Source: Vibrio sp. SCSIO 43135 (GTDB lineage Bacteria > Pseudomonadota > Gammaproteobacteria > Enterobacterales > Vibrionaceae). Taken from it: DNA of 64,000 nucleotides. This document shows, piece after piece, positions 34,464-43,190 of this stretch (its first letter is position 1; every line of letters begins with the position of its first letter). The position numbers and the translations under genes are program-made. The DNA lies in NCBI RefSeq assembly GCF_023716665.1, contig NZ_CP071859.1, forward strand, positions 558,001 to 622,000. The letters are read 5' to 3'. The notes beneath the pieces are model-generated. The model did not search any database, was not told the DNA's origin, and saw only the letters and a list, made by a program, of their open reading frames with translations.

Positions 34464-36710
34464 ATGCTTTCTCAACTAAGGGAAATAGTTGAACAAGTTT
34501 CCAAAGTAGATGACGTATACCAAGCGTTAGAAGTTTTGGTTAAGCATACATGTAGTGCAATGCATACAGAGTGTTGCACTATCTACCTTGCCAATGAAGA
34601 AATGCACCGTTTGGAGTTGATGGCTACACAGGGCCTCAAGTTCAAAGGGGACAAAATACACATTCGCTTTAGCGAGGGCTTGGTTGGTTTAGTCAAACGC
34701 AGCGCCGAGCCGATCAATGTTGCTGAAGCATCAAAGCATCCTAACTTTAAACTCTTTCCTGAACTTGGTGAGCAGGTTTACCAAAGCTTCTTAGGGACTC
34801 CCATCATTCATCGTAAGCAAGTCTTAGGTGTTTTAGTTGTTCAGCAAAAAACGCCACGCTTGTTTGATGAAATGGAAGAATCATTTTTGGTGACATTAGC
34901 GGCGCAGTTGGCCGTTATTATTGCTCACGCGCAAACTCAAGGGCATTGGAAGTTATCCAAGAAACAACAAGCGATCAAAGGTATCCCTGCGTCTTCAGGC
35001 GTCGCAATTGGTGAATTGTGGTGGGATGACACACAGCCTCAACTATCTGATGTTTACCCTGCATCTGCTCTTAATGTCGATCAGGAGCAAGAATGGTTGT
35101 TGCTTGCGATTGAGGAAGCGTTGAGTGACTTCCGCCGTATGCGTAAGAAGCTTGATCGAGAGATAAACAAGGATGCCTTGGCGATTTTTGACCTCTTTAC
35201 GCACTTGCTTAACGATCCGATGTTGCGAAAAGATCTTAAAGAGCAAATTCAAAAAGGGGACCGAGCGGATTGGGCGTTGCGACAGGTTGTTGAAACCTAT
35301 GCGAGCCGATTTGCCAAAATGTCGGACGTCTATTTGCGTGAACGAGCCCATGACATCAAAGAACTCGGTCAGCGACTGCTTTACTTTCTCCACAATACTG
35401 AGAACGAACAACAGCAATTAGACAAGCCAGTAATTTTAGTGGTTCGTGAGTTAACGGCATCAATATTAGCTTCGATGCCAAAAGACAAGTTGCTCGCAGT
35501 TATTGCACTTGAAGGTGCTGCAAACTCGCATGCAGCGATTTTGTCGAGGGCGTTAGGTATTCCCGCCGTAATGGGGCTAAGTCTGAACCTCAAGGATATC
35601 AACGGTAAGCAGGGCATCGTTGATGGTTACAGCGGTAAAGTATTGGTTTCTCCGACCAAGCAAATATTGAAAGAGTATCGTGCGCTGGTCAATGAAGAGC
35701 GTGAGCTTGCTTCTATGGTTAGCGAGGGCGCTGATAGGCCAGCAATGACCAAGGATAATCACCGTGTAGAGGTGATGCTCAATGCGGGGTTAAGTGCCGA
35801 TACCAACATTGCCATTAACCAAGGGGTTGATGGAGTAGGGTTGTACCGAACTGAAATATCATTCCTGCTACAGCACAGGTTCCCTTCAGAAGAAGAGCAA
35901 GTTCAACAGTATCAAAGCGTACTCAAGTCTTACCCAAATAAGCGAGTGGTAATGCGTACTCTTGATGTAGGAGGGGATAAAGCTCTGCCTTACTTGCCTA
36001 TTGAAGAAGACAATCCATTCCTGGGCTGGCGTGGTATCCGTTTTACCTTGGATCATCCTGATATTTTCTTGATGCAGATCCGTGCGATGATGAAAGCAAG
36101 CGCGGAACAGCAAAACTTGAGTATCTTGTTGCCAATGATTGCCAGTACTCAGGAATTGGATGATGCGTTATCACTGATAAACCAAGCATACAATGAAGTG
36201 TCTCTGCTTGATGAACGCATTAAAATGCCAGAAGTCGGTATCATGGTTGAAGTACCTTCCATGCTGTACTTATTGCCATTGATTGCTGATAAAATTGATT
36301 TCGTTTCAGTTGGTAGTAACGACCTTACTCAGTACTTACTTGCTGTGGATCGTAACAATGCTCGAGTAGCGGATGTGTACGAATCCATGCACCCTGCTGT
36401 CATAATGGCGTTAAAGCAGATCCATGATACCTGTCAAACCCTCAATCTCCCTGTCTGCGTATGTGGTGAGCTAGCGGGTGATCCTATTGGTAGCTTGCTG
36501 CTTGTAGGACTGGGTTATCGAAGCTTAAGTATGAACACGTCTAATGTTGCTAAAGTGAAGTACCTCCTGCGTCACTCTAGCAGTGAAGAACTCGAGATGT
36601 TTGCTAACAAAGCTCTGATACAACCATATGGACAAAATATTTATACTATGATGCTGAAACATTTCGAGCAGAAAGGTTTTGCAGGCTTTGTTCGTGCTGG
36701 TAAGAAGTAA
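34464..36710 (+). CDS. ptsP: Phosphoenolpyruvate-protein phosphotransferase EI-Ntr
   Basis: A 748-residue first enzyme of the nitrogen phosphotransferase system; it passes phosphate from PEP to NPr. N-terminal GAF domain (about 15-160), which senses glutamine and 2-oxoglutarate in E. coli, then HPr-binding and swivelling domains with the active-site His at residue 356 (GAANSHAAILSRALGIPAVMG around it), and a PEP-binding barrel with MRTLDVGGDKALPYL and the Cys-containing VCVCGELAGDP. GAGGG near the end of rppH serves as ribosome binding site. Confidence 0.96.
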   Translation: MLSQLREIVEQVSKVDDVYQALEVLVKHTCSAMHTECCTIYLANEEMHRLELMATQGLKFKGDKIHIRFSEGLVGLVKRSAEPINVAEASKHPNFKLFPELGEQVYQSFLGTPIIHRKQVLGVLVVQQKTPRLFDEMEESFLVTLAAQLAVIIAHAQTQGHWKLSKKQQAIKGIPASSGVAIGELWWDDTQPQLSDVYPASALNVDQEQEWLLLAIEEALSDFRRMRKKLDREINKDALAIFDLFTHLLNDPMLRKDLKEQIQKGDRADWALRQVVETYASRFAKMSDVYLRERAHDIKELGQRLLYFLHNTENEQQQLDKPVILVVRELTASILASMPKDKLLAVIALEGAANSHAAILSRALGIPAVMGLSLNLKDINGKQGIVDGYSGKVLVSPTKQILKEYRALVNEERELASMVSEGADRPAMTKDNHRVEVMLNAGLSADTNIAINQGVDGVGLYRTEISFLLQHRFPSEEEQVQQYQSVLKSYPNKRVVMRTLDVGGDKALPYLPIEEDNPFLGWRGIRFTLDHPDIFLMQIRAMMKASAEQQNLSILLPMIASTQELDDALSLINQAYNEVSLLDERIKMPEVGIMVEVPSMLYLLPLIADKIDFVSVGSNDLTQYLLAVDRNNARVADVYESMHPAVIMALKQIHDTCQTLNLPVCVCGELAGDPIGSLLLVGLGYRSLSMNTSNVAKVKYLLRHSSSEELEMFANKALIQPYGQNIYTMMLKHFEQKGFAGFVRAGKK

Positions 36711-36730
36711 TTAACCGATAGGGAAAAGAT

Positions 36731-37522
36731 GTGGATATTGAGCTGCTGTTGTTATTGCTTGCTCTAGGCTCCGTAGTGGGTGTGATGGCAGGCTTATTAG
36801 GCATTGGTGGCGGTCTTATCGTCGTACCTGCATTGCTTTACTTATTACCAAAATCAGGCATCAGTGTAGATATCACAATGCAATTGGCTTTGGCGACGTC
36901 TTTAGCAACAATTATTGTGACCTCAGGTTCTTCTGCCATTAATCACCTCAAGCTGGGCAATGTCGACATGTTTGTTGTGAAGTGGCTAATGCCTGGTGTC
37001 GTCGTAGGTGGATTTGCTGGAACCTATGTTGCCGAGTGGATTCCTTCTCAATATCTCCCTAAAGTGTTTGGTGTGATTGTATTGTGCCTTGCGCTGCAAA
37101 TGCTTTTGTCTATTAAGTCCCAAGCTCAGAAAGCGATGCCGAGTAATGTGGTGACGTCTCTGTACGGCACTGGAATCGGTGTTATCTCCAGCCTAGCTGG
37201 CATTGGTGGTGGTTCACTGTCGGTGCCATTTTTGAGCAAACATGGCGTCGAGATGAGAAAAGCGGTCGGGTCTTCTTCCGTGTGTGGATTTTTCATCGCG
37301 ATTTCAGGAATGACGGGGTTTATTCTACATGGCTCTAAGGTGGCTGAATTACCTCAATACAGCGTTGGTTATGTTTACTTGCCTGCACTGGCGGCGATTG
37401 CTGCCACCTCCATGTTAACGACTCGCGTTGGCGCAAAACTGGCGACCAGCTTGCCGACCAAAGCGCTGAAAAAAATATTTGCTGTATTTTTGATGTTTGT
37501 TGCAGGAACTATGTTGCTGTAA
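36731..37522 (+). CDS. TauE/SafE-family sulfite or anion exporter
   Basis: A 263-residue inner-membrane protein with about eight helices. The two family repeats show as GLLGIGGGLIVVPALLYLL (about residues 22-40) and SSLAGIGGGSLSVPFLSKHG (about 153-172). Family members export sulfite, sulfoacetate or related anions; the substrate here is unknown. The start is GTG 36731 with AGGG nine bases upstream. It lies between ptsP and lgt in the same direction, with 20 bp and 44 bp gaps, so it is probably cotranscribed; E. coli has no gene at this position. Confidence 0.87.
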   Translation: MDIELLLLLLALGSVVGVMAGLLGIGGGLIVVPALLYLLPKSGISVDITMQLALATSLATIIVTSGSSAINHLKLGNVDMFVVKWLMPGVVVGGFAGTYVAEWIPSQYLPKVFGVIVLCLALQMLLSIKSQAQKAMPSNVVTSLYGTGIGVISSLAGIGGGSLSVPFLSKHGVEMRKAVGSSSVCGFFIAISGMTGFILHGSKVAELPQYSVGYVYLPALAAIAATSMLTTRVGAKLATSLPTKALKKIFAVFLMFVAGTMLL

Positions 37523-37566
37523 TGTCATCTCACTCATAGATTTCAATTCAAAAAGAGAACCCTTTT

Positions 37567-38388
37567 ATGTCTCAGGGATTTATCGAATTTCCTAATATTG
37601 ATCCTGTTTTATTTTCTATCGGCCCACTGTCTGTTCGCTGGTACGGGCTTATGTATCTGGTCGGTTTCGCATTTGCGTTGTGGTTGGCTAACCGCCGAGC
37701 AGATAAACCAAACAGTGGCTGGACACGTGAGCAAGTCTCCGATTTGTTGTTTGCTGGTTTCTTAGGTGTCGTTATTGGTGGCCGTGTTGGTTATGTGTTG
37801 TTCTACAACTTTGATCTATTCCTAGATGACCCTCTGTACTTGTTCAAAGTGTGGACTGGTGGCATGTCTTTCCACGGTGGTTTGCTTGGTGTGATTACCG
37901 CTATGTTCTGGTATGCGAAGAAAAATGGTCGTACTTTCTTTGGTGTTGCCGACTTTATTGCTCCACTCGTGCCGTTCGGTTTAGGTATGGGCCGTTTAGG
38001 TAACTTCATGAACAGCGAGCTTTGGGGGCGTGTAACTGATGTTCCGTGGGCAATCGTGTTCCCAAATGGCGGCCCGCTTCCTCGTCATCCATCTCAACTG
38101 TATGAAATGGCGCTTGAAGGTATTGTGCTGTTCTTTATCTTGAACTGGTTTATCAAAAAGCCACGCCCTCTTGGTTCTGTATCAGGGTTATTCCTTGCTG
38201 GATATGGTACATTCCGCTTCTTAGTAGAATATGTACGTGAACCAGATGCGCATTTAGGCTTGTTCGGCGGGTTTATTTCGATGGGGCAAATCTTGTCATT
38301 GCCAATGGTTATTATTGGTGTGCTGATGATGGTTTGGGCATACAAGCGCGGTCACTACAAAGACGAATTACCACAACAAACGAAGTAA
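37567..38388 (+). CDS. lgt: Prolipoprotein diacylglyceryl transferase
   Basis: A 273-residue inner-membrane enzyme that moves diacylglycerol from phosphatidylglycerol to the lipobox Cys of lipoproteins. Seven transmembrane segments are visible. The conserved HGGLLG (His near 103) and the Lgt signature [14 protein letters not shown] (about 142-155) are complete. Order ptsP-(tauE)-lgt-thyA follows E. coli apart from the extra gene. GAGA-rich Shine-Dalgarno precedes the ATG; the thyA start lies nine bases after the stop. Confidence 0.97.
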   Translation: MSQGFIEFPNIDPVLFSIGPLSVRWYGLMYLVGFAFALWLANRRADKPNSGWTREQVSDLLFAGFLGVVIGGRVGYVLFYNFDLFLDDPLYLFKVWTGGMSFHGGLLGVITAMFWYAKKNGRTFFGVADFIAPLVPFGLGMGRLGNFMNSELWGRVTDVPWAIVFPNGGPLPRHPSQLYEMALEGIVLFFILNWFIKKPRPLGSVSGLFLAGYGTFRFLVEYVREPDAHLGLFGGFISMGQILSLPMVIIGVLMMVWAYKRGHYKDELPQQTK

Positions 38389-38397
38389 GGAATTGGT

Positions 38398-39249
38398 GTG
38401 AAACAGTATTTAGAGCTCTGTCAGCGTATTGTTGATGAAGGTACTTGGATTGAAAATGAACGTACTGGGAAGCGATGCTTAACCGTTATCAATGCTGATC
38501 TCACTTACGATGTTGCTAACAATCAATTCCCACTGGTAACAACCAGAAAAAGCTTTTGGAAGGCGGCAGTTGCAGAGCTTCTTGGATACATTCGTGGCTA
38601 CGATAATGCTGAAGATTTTCGCAAACTCGGTACCAAAACTTGGGATGCAAATGCCAACTTGAATGAAGCCTGGCTCAATAACCCTTACCGTAAGGGCGAA
38701 GACGATATGGGCCGTGTATATGGTGTGCAAGGTCGCGCTTGGGCTAAACCGGATGGTGGTCATATTGATCAGCTGCACAAGATTGTAGATGACTTGACGC
38801 GTGGTGTGGATGACCGTGGTGAAATCCTAAACTTTTACAATCCAGGTGAGTTCCACATGGGGTGCCTACGCCCGTGTATGTACAGCCATCATTTCTCTTT
38901 ACTTGACGATACGCTTCACTTGAACAGCACTCAGCGCTCTTGTGATGTGCCTCTTGGCCTCAATTTTAATATGGTTCAAGTGTATGTGTTCCTAGCGATT
39001 ATGGCGCAGATAACAGGCAAGAAGCCGGGAGTGGCTTACCACAAAATAGTTAATGCACATATTTACGAAGACCAGCTTGAGCTAATGCGTGATGTTCAGT
39101 TGAAGCGTGAGCCACTAAAAGCGCCGACTTTCCATATCAACCCTGAGATTACGTCTCTTGAAGATTTAGAAACATGGGTGACACTGGATGACTTCTGGGT
39201 AGAAGGGTACGAGTGTCATGAAGCGATAAAATATCCGTTCTCAGTCTAG
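38398..39249 (+). CDS. thyA: Thymidylate synthase
   Basis: A 283-residue enzyme that methylates dUMP to dTMP with methylenetetrahydrofolate. The catalytic Cys lies in [10 protein letters not shown] (about residue 160) and the substrate-binding run [17 protein letters not shown] follows. The H-x-Y motif for deoxyribose binding is AHIYEDQ. The start is GTG 38398 with AAGGA six bases upstream. It overlaps functionally with lgt in a tight operon and is followed by a good terminator. Confidence 0.96.
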   Translation: MKQYLELCQRIVDEGTWIENERTGKRCLTVINADLTYDVANNQFPLVTTRKSFWKAAVAELLGYIRGYDNAEDFRKLGTKTWDANANLNEAWLNNPYRKGEDDMGRVYGVQGRAWAKPDGGHIDQLHKIVDDLTRGVDDRGEILNFYNPGEFHMGCLRPCMYSHHFSLLDDTLHLNSTQRSCDVPLGLNFNMVQVYVFLAIMAQITGKKPGVAYHKIVNAHIYEDQLELMRDVQLKREPLKAPTFHINPEITSLEDLETWVTLDDFWVEGYECHEAIKYPFSV

Positions 39250-39268
39250 ATTGGAACAATGTTGACTA

Positions 39269-39295
39269 AGCCGCCTAACATGGGCGGCTTTTTTG
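39269..39295 (+). terminator. thyA terminator
   Basis: Stem AAGCCGCC / GGCGGCTT with a short loop and TTTTTT. Confidence 0.9.
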
Positions 39296-39651
39296 TAGCC
39301 ATACTCAATTAACTTCAAGGTAATAGGCTCTGCGAGAATCACTTGGTTTACAGGCACCGCAACCATCGGAAAGCCTACTGGGACTACGTGAGGGTAGCTA
39401 ATAAAGCATGTAGGCCAAGCAAACTCATTCTGAATTCCGCTCATTGAAGTTGTTTGGGTATGTAGGACATTCGCGACCACCTAGCTCATTGAGCTTAACA
39501 AGGTTTAAACAGGACAGACTTTTACTGAATTGCGCTGCGATGTGGCTTACCGATAGGTGAGAAGCTGGGCTGTATCTTCTCATTAGAGGAAAATTAGGGA
39601 GCGAACCTAGCAGTTACTAGAGCATTACTGCTGAGTTGTTACAGGCACAAA
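39296..39651. other. Non-coding region between thyA and nptA with a possible decayed frame
   Basis: About 355 bases without a supportable gene. The minus strand carries a 79-codon frame from GTG 39480 that reads sensibly in its middle (WPTCFISYPHVVPVGFP) but has no ribosome binding site and ends inside the thyA terminator stem, so it looks like a remnant. An imperfect inverted repeat AGCAGT / ACTGCT is at 39609-39632. Confidence 0.4.
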
Positions 39652-39679
39652 AAAGCCCCTAACCTAGGTTAGGGGCTTT
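39652..39679 (-). terminator. nptA terminator
   Basis: Near-perfect palindrome: AAAGCCCCTAACC and GGTTAGGGGCTTT around a central TA. T-rich on the minus strand (TTTTTTGTGCC), so it ends nptA transcripts. Confidence 0.9.
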
Positions 39680-39700
39680 GTAAGCGATGGTGTCTTTTTA

Positions 39701-40846
39701 TTACGCAGTCAGCGCTAGGATGGAACCTGGCAGTACAATGAATACTGCTAAAAGGTAACCGGCTACAACTGCTTTGTTCTTCACGGCCATGTCTGAAATC
39801 AAGTCTGCACCTTTCACTGGTAGTTCACGTAGGAACGGAATACCGTAGATGAATACTGTCGCCATGATGTTGAACACTAGGTGTACTAGAGCAATCTGTA
39901 GTGCGAATACTGCGAACTCACCTGATACAGCAGTTGCTGCTAGTAGAGCCGTGATACAGGTACCGATGTTAGCGCCTAGAGTGAATGGGTATACATCACG
40001 TACCTTCAGAACGCCAGAGCCAACAAGTGGAACCATTAAGCTAGTCGTCGTTGAAGAAGACTGAACGAGCACAGTTACTACTGAGCCTGAGAAGATACCG
40101 TGGATTGGGCCACGGCCAATTGCATTCTTCAGGATTTCACGAGCACGGCCAACCATTAGGCTCTTCATTAGCTTACCCATCACAGTGATTGCGATGAATA
40201 CTGTAGCGATACCTAGAACGATAAGCATAACACCGCCCATCGTGCTGCCAAAGCTTGCTAGTGGATCTTGAATAGCACTAACCACTGGCTTAGTAATTGG
40301 CTTGATAAAGTTCAAACCTTTGATGCTCATATCACCAGTTGCTAGGAATGGAGAAACTAACCAGTGAGAGATCTTATCTAGAATGCCAAACATCATTTCT
40401 AGTGGCAGGAAGATTGCTACCGCCAGTAGGTTAAAGAAGTCGTGAATTGTGGCACTTGCGAATGCACGTTTAAACTCTTCTTTACAACGAACGTGACCCA
40501 ATGAAACTAGCGTGTTAGTTACGGTTGTACCAATGTTGGCACCCATTACCATAGGGATCGCTGTTTCTACTGGAAGACCGCCGGCTACTAAGCCCACGAT
40601 AATAGAAGTTACTGTACTAGAAGACTGAATCAGAGCAGTGGCTGTTAAGCCGATCATTAGGCCTGCTACAGGGTGTGAAGCAAATTCAAACAATACTTTT
40701 GCTTGATCACCAGTAGCCATTTTGAAGCCGCTGCCTACCATCGATACCGCTAGAAGTAGCAGGTACAACATGAATGCCAAGTTAGCCCAGCGCAACCAGC
40801 GAGTAGTGCTCGATATCGGCGCCGCTGTAGTAGTAGCTTGGTTCAT
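39701..40846 (-). CDS. nptA: Na+/phosphate cotransporter NptA
   Basis: A 381-residue inner-membrane protein with about eight transmembrane segments. The two inverted family repeats with QSSSTVTSIIVGLVAGG (about 70) and QSSSTTTSLMVPLVGSG (about 265) are the hallmark of type II Na/Pi cotransporters. It brings phosphate in with Na+, fitting a marine or brackish organism. The frame opens at ATG 40852, but GGAG is only three bases before it and nine before ATG 40846, so the latter is preferred. Divergent from nhaR. Confidence 0.93.
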   Translation of the reverse strand: MNQATTTAAPISSTTRWLRWANLAFMLYLLLLAVSMVGSGFKMATGDQAKVLFEFASHPVAGLMIGLTATALIQSSSTVTSIIVGLVAGGLPVETAIPMVMGANIGTTVTNTLVSLGHVRCKEEFKRAFASATIHDFFNLLAVAIFLPLEMMFGILDKISHWLVSPFLATGDMSIKGLNFIKPITKPVVSAIQDPLASFGSTMGGVMLIVLGIATVFIAITVMGKLMKSLMVGRAREILKNAIGRGPIHGIFSGSVVTVLVQSSSTTTSLMVPLVGSGVLKVRDVYPFTLGANIGTCITALLAATAVSGEFAVFALQIALVHLVFNIMATVFIYGIPFLRELPVKGADLISDMAVKNKAVVAGYLLAVFIVLPGSILALTA

Positions 40847-41255
40847 AATCATTTTCTCCGTGGACCGTTTATGTCTTGTTTATGGTCTGTTGTTGAAACT
40901 GAGGCTGATACTAGAACGGAAATATTTCAGTAATATTACAGTTGTGTGTAATAGAATTTTTTTTATCTAGACATGCCAATATATTGTGTTTTTTTAAATT
41001 TACACCTAGTTTAATTTATTGTTTTTAAATGATTTTTCAGGGTGTTCTTGCATTTGTTTTGAGTGTGATAAAAGTCGAAAAAAATACAGAAAAATGAACG
41101 ATAAGATGTGAAATATTACACTTGGTTGTCATAAATGAAATTCACTTGTCGGTAAAACCTTCAATAAGGGTGTTTTAAGTAGGTTTTGTCGAGTTATTGT
41201 TGTCATGCGCTGGTTTTGATATAACCTAGGGCTCTTATCATAGGGAGCGCCTCGT
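40847..41255. other. Divergent control region nptA / nhaR
   Basis: About 400 very AT-rich bases that carry the promoters of nptA (left) and nhaR (right). TTGTCATAAAT at 41126-41136 resembles half of a Pho box, but the second half is not in register, so I do not call it. No repeats or hairpins stand out. Confidence 0.5.
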
Positions 41256-42146
41256 ATGTCACATTTAAACTATAACCATCTGTATTATTTTTGGATGGTG
41301 TGCAAACAGGGGTCTGTAACAAAGGCAGCCGATGCGCTGTTTCTGACGCCGCAAACGGTGACTGGCCAGATCAAAGCGCTTGAAGACAGAATGGATGGCA
41401 AGCTCACTAAGCGTAATGGGCGTAGTGTTGAACCAACAGAACTGGGTCAATTGGTCTTTAAATATGCCGATCGTATGTTTGGACTCAGTTATGAGATGCT
41501 CGATATCGTGAACTATAGCCAGCGTTCCAATATTTTGTTTGAGGTCGGGGTTGCGGATGCGTTGTCAAAACGATTAGTGAGCAAGATTCTTATGACCACG
41601 GTGCCCGAAGATGACAGCATTCACTTACGTTGTTTTGAATCTACCCACGAAATGCTACTAGAGCAGTTATCACAGCATAAGTTAGATATGATCTTATCGG
41701 ATTGTCCTGTAGACTCCAGTCAGAGCCCTGGCCTATATAGCAAGAAGCTGGGTGAAAGTAGTATGAGTTTCTTCTGCTCAGGTAACATCGATAACATTCA
41801 ATTCCCCGCCGTACTAGAACAAAGAAAGCTACTTATTCCTGGCAGCCGAACTGCGATGGGGCGGAAGGTCCTCCAGTGGCTAGATACACAAGGCATTCAA
41901 CCTAATATTCTAGGCGAGTTTGATGATGTGGCATTGATGAAAGCTTTTGCGCGTTATCATCATGATGCAGTATTTCTTGCTCCTACCTTGTATGTGGAAG
42001 AGGTAGGGGATGATTTCCCGCTTCAGTTAGTTGGGAACATTGAAGGTCTGAAAGAAGAGTTCTATGTCATTTTTGCTGAGAGAATGATCCAACATCCAGC
42101 AGTGAAAAACGTTTGTGACGCAGATTTTACCAATTTGTTTAAGTGA
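41256..42146 (+). CDS. nhaR: LysR-family Na+-responsive activator NhaR
   Basis: A 296-residue LysR regulator. The opening [38 protein letters not shown] is highly typical of NhaR, which activates the Na+/H+ antiporter gene nhaA in response to Na+. The C-terminal effector domain covers about residues 90-290. nhaA itself is not in the window, unlike in E. coli where the two are adjacent. It is divergent from nptA and is followed by hlyU on the same strand, the arrangement I remember from V. cholerae. Confidence 0.92.
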   Translation: MSHLNYNHLYYFWMVCKQGSVTKAADALFLTPQTVTGQIKALEDRMDGKLTKRNGRSVEPTELGQLVFKYADRMFGLSYEMLDIVNYSQRSNILFEVGVADALSKRLVSKILMTTVPEDDSIHLRCFESTHEMLLEQLSQHKLDMILSDCPVDSSQSPGLYSKKLGESSMSFFCSGNIDNIQFPAVLEQRKLLIPGSRTAMGRKVLQWLDTQGIQPNILGEFDDVALMKAFARYHHDAVFLAPTLYVEEVGDDFPLQLVGNIEGLKEEFYVIFAERMIQHPAVKNVCDADFTNLFK

Positions 42147-42274
42147 TGACTTTTATTACTGATGGTAAATAGATTACTATCAGCGATGATATTGTTACAG
42201 TTTATAAAATACCCTTGAATGCTTGAAGTGTGATAAATCACTTCGATGTGTTGCTGTTCCAAGAGGACCTGCCA

Positions 42275-42583
42275 ATGAACCTACAAGAAATGGAAAAAAA
42301 CTCGGCAAAAGCAGTCGTGCTTTTGAAAGCGATGGCCAATGAACGTCGTTTGCAAATTTTGTGTTTGTTACACAATCAAGAGCTATCAGTAGGGGAACTC
42401 TGTGGCAAATTAGAGTTGAGCCAGTCTGCACTCTCTCAGCATTTAGCATGGCTACGTCGCGATGGTTTGGTGAATACCCGTAAAGAAGCTCAAACGGTTT
42501 TTTATACATTGAGCAGCGATGAAGTGAAGGCGATGATTGAACTACTTCATAGCATCTACTGTGAAGATCTTGAACAGGCGTAG
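42275..42583 (+). CDS. hlyU: ArsR-family virulence regulator HlyU
   Basis: A 102-residue winged-helix protein of the ArsR family without the metal-binding Cys box. The DNA-binding helix lies in LSVGELCGKLELSQSALSQHLAWLRRDGLV. In pathogenic vibrios HlyU relieves H-NS silencing of haemolysin or RTX genes. The frame extends to 42230, but GAGG eight bases before ATG 42275 and the usual N-terminus (MNLQEMEKNSAKAVVLLKAM) fix the start. It sits between nhaR and rpsT as in other vibrios. Confidence 0.92.
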   Translation: MNLQEMEKNSAKAVVLLKAMANERRLQILCLLHNQELSVGELCGKLELSQSALSQHLAWLRRDGLVNTRKEAQTVFYTLSSDEVKAMIELLHSIYCEDLEQA

Positions 42584-42619
42584 AGCCAATGTTGTTTTAC
42601 GAATGAATACAACAGATAT

Positions 42620-42648
42620 AAAAAAACCGGCAAAAGCCGGTTTTTTTG
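42620..42648. terminator. Bidirectional terminator hlyU / rpsT
   Basis: Stem AAAAAACCGGC / GCCGGTTTTTT with an AAAA loop and T-runs on both strands; serves the converging hlyU and rpsT. Confidence 0.92.
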
Positions 42649-42669
42649 TTCTCTTGAATCAAGTCTCTA

Positions 42670-42930
42670 TTATAGAGCTTTGATTGCAGCAGAGAAACGA
42701 GACTTATGACGAGCTGCTTTATTCTTGTGAATAAGGCCTTTAGTCGCCATGCGGTCTAGTAGTGGTGTAACTGCAGCGAATGCAGCAGTTGCAGCTTCTT
42801 TGTCGCCAGCTTCGATAGCAGCGATAGTTTTCTTCATGTAAGTGCGCATCATAGAACGACGGCTAGCATTGTGCTGACGACGTTTCTCAGCTTGGATAGC
42901 GCGCTTCTTAGCAGATTTACTGTTTGCCAA
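42670..42930 (-). CDS. rpsT: 30S ribosomal protein S20 (UUG start)
   Basis: An 86-residue primary binder of 16S rRNA, recognised by [33 protein letters not shown] split by its Arg/Lys pairs and the C-terminal [12 protein letters not shown]. The frame is open from 42945, but the family start coincides with TTG 42930, which has GGAG eight bases upstream. E. coli rpsT also starts with UUG, and S20 represses its own translation there; the same control is likely here. The gene is monocistronic, with the bidirectional terminator after it. Confidence 0.96.
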   Translation of the reverse strand: MANSKSAKKRAIQAEKRRQHNASRRSMMRTYMKKTIAAIEAGDKEAATAAFAAVTPLLDRMATKGLIHKNKAARHKSRFSAAIKAL

Positions 42931-43190
42931 GGGTCTAACTCCCAAAAACTTAGTTCGGTGACAATTTAAGGGCGAGGAATATCCCTCATTTGCGCCTCAT
43001 TGTCAAATGATTTGTGCAAAAACCCATCGAGGCCAAAACTAATTTTGGTATGAAAAGGTTATCGCGGTTAAGATGGCGGGGATTCTAACAGTATTTTTAT
43101 ACCATTGCTAATACTTATCTGCGGTTCCCCTGACATTCCTTGCTTGTCATTGAAGATAATGAAGTTTTGGACATACCAATTGAGGTTCAT

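Noticed and set aside
39460..39530. Integron attC site (TTAACAAGGTTTAAAC after thyA)
   Set aside because: No paired core sites with correct spacing and no cassette array around it.
41126..41150. Pho box for nptA (TTGTCATAAAT)
   Set aside because: The second 7-mer (TTGTCGG) is 20 bp away instead of 11 or 22, so the PhoB spacing is not met.
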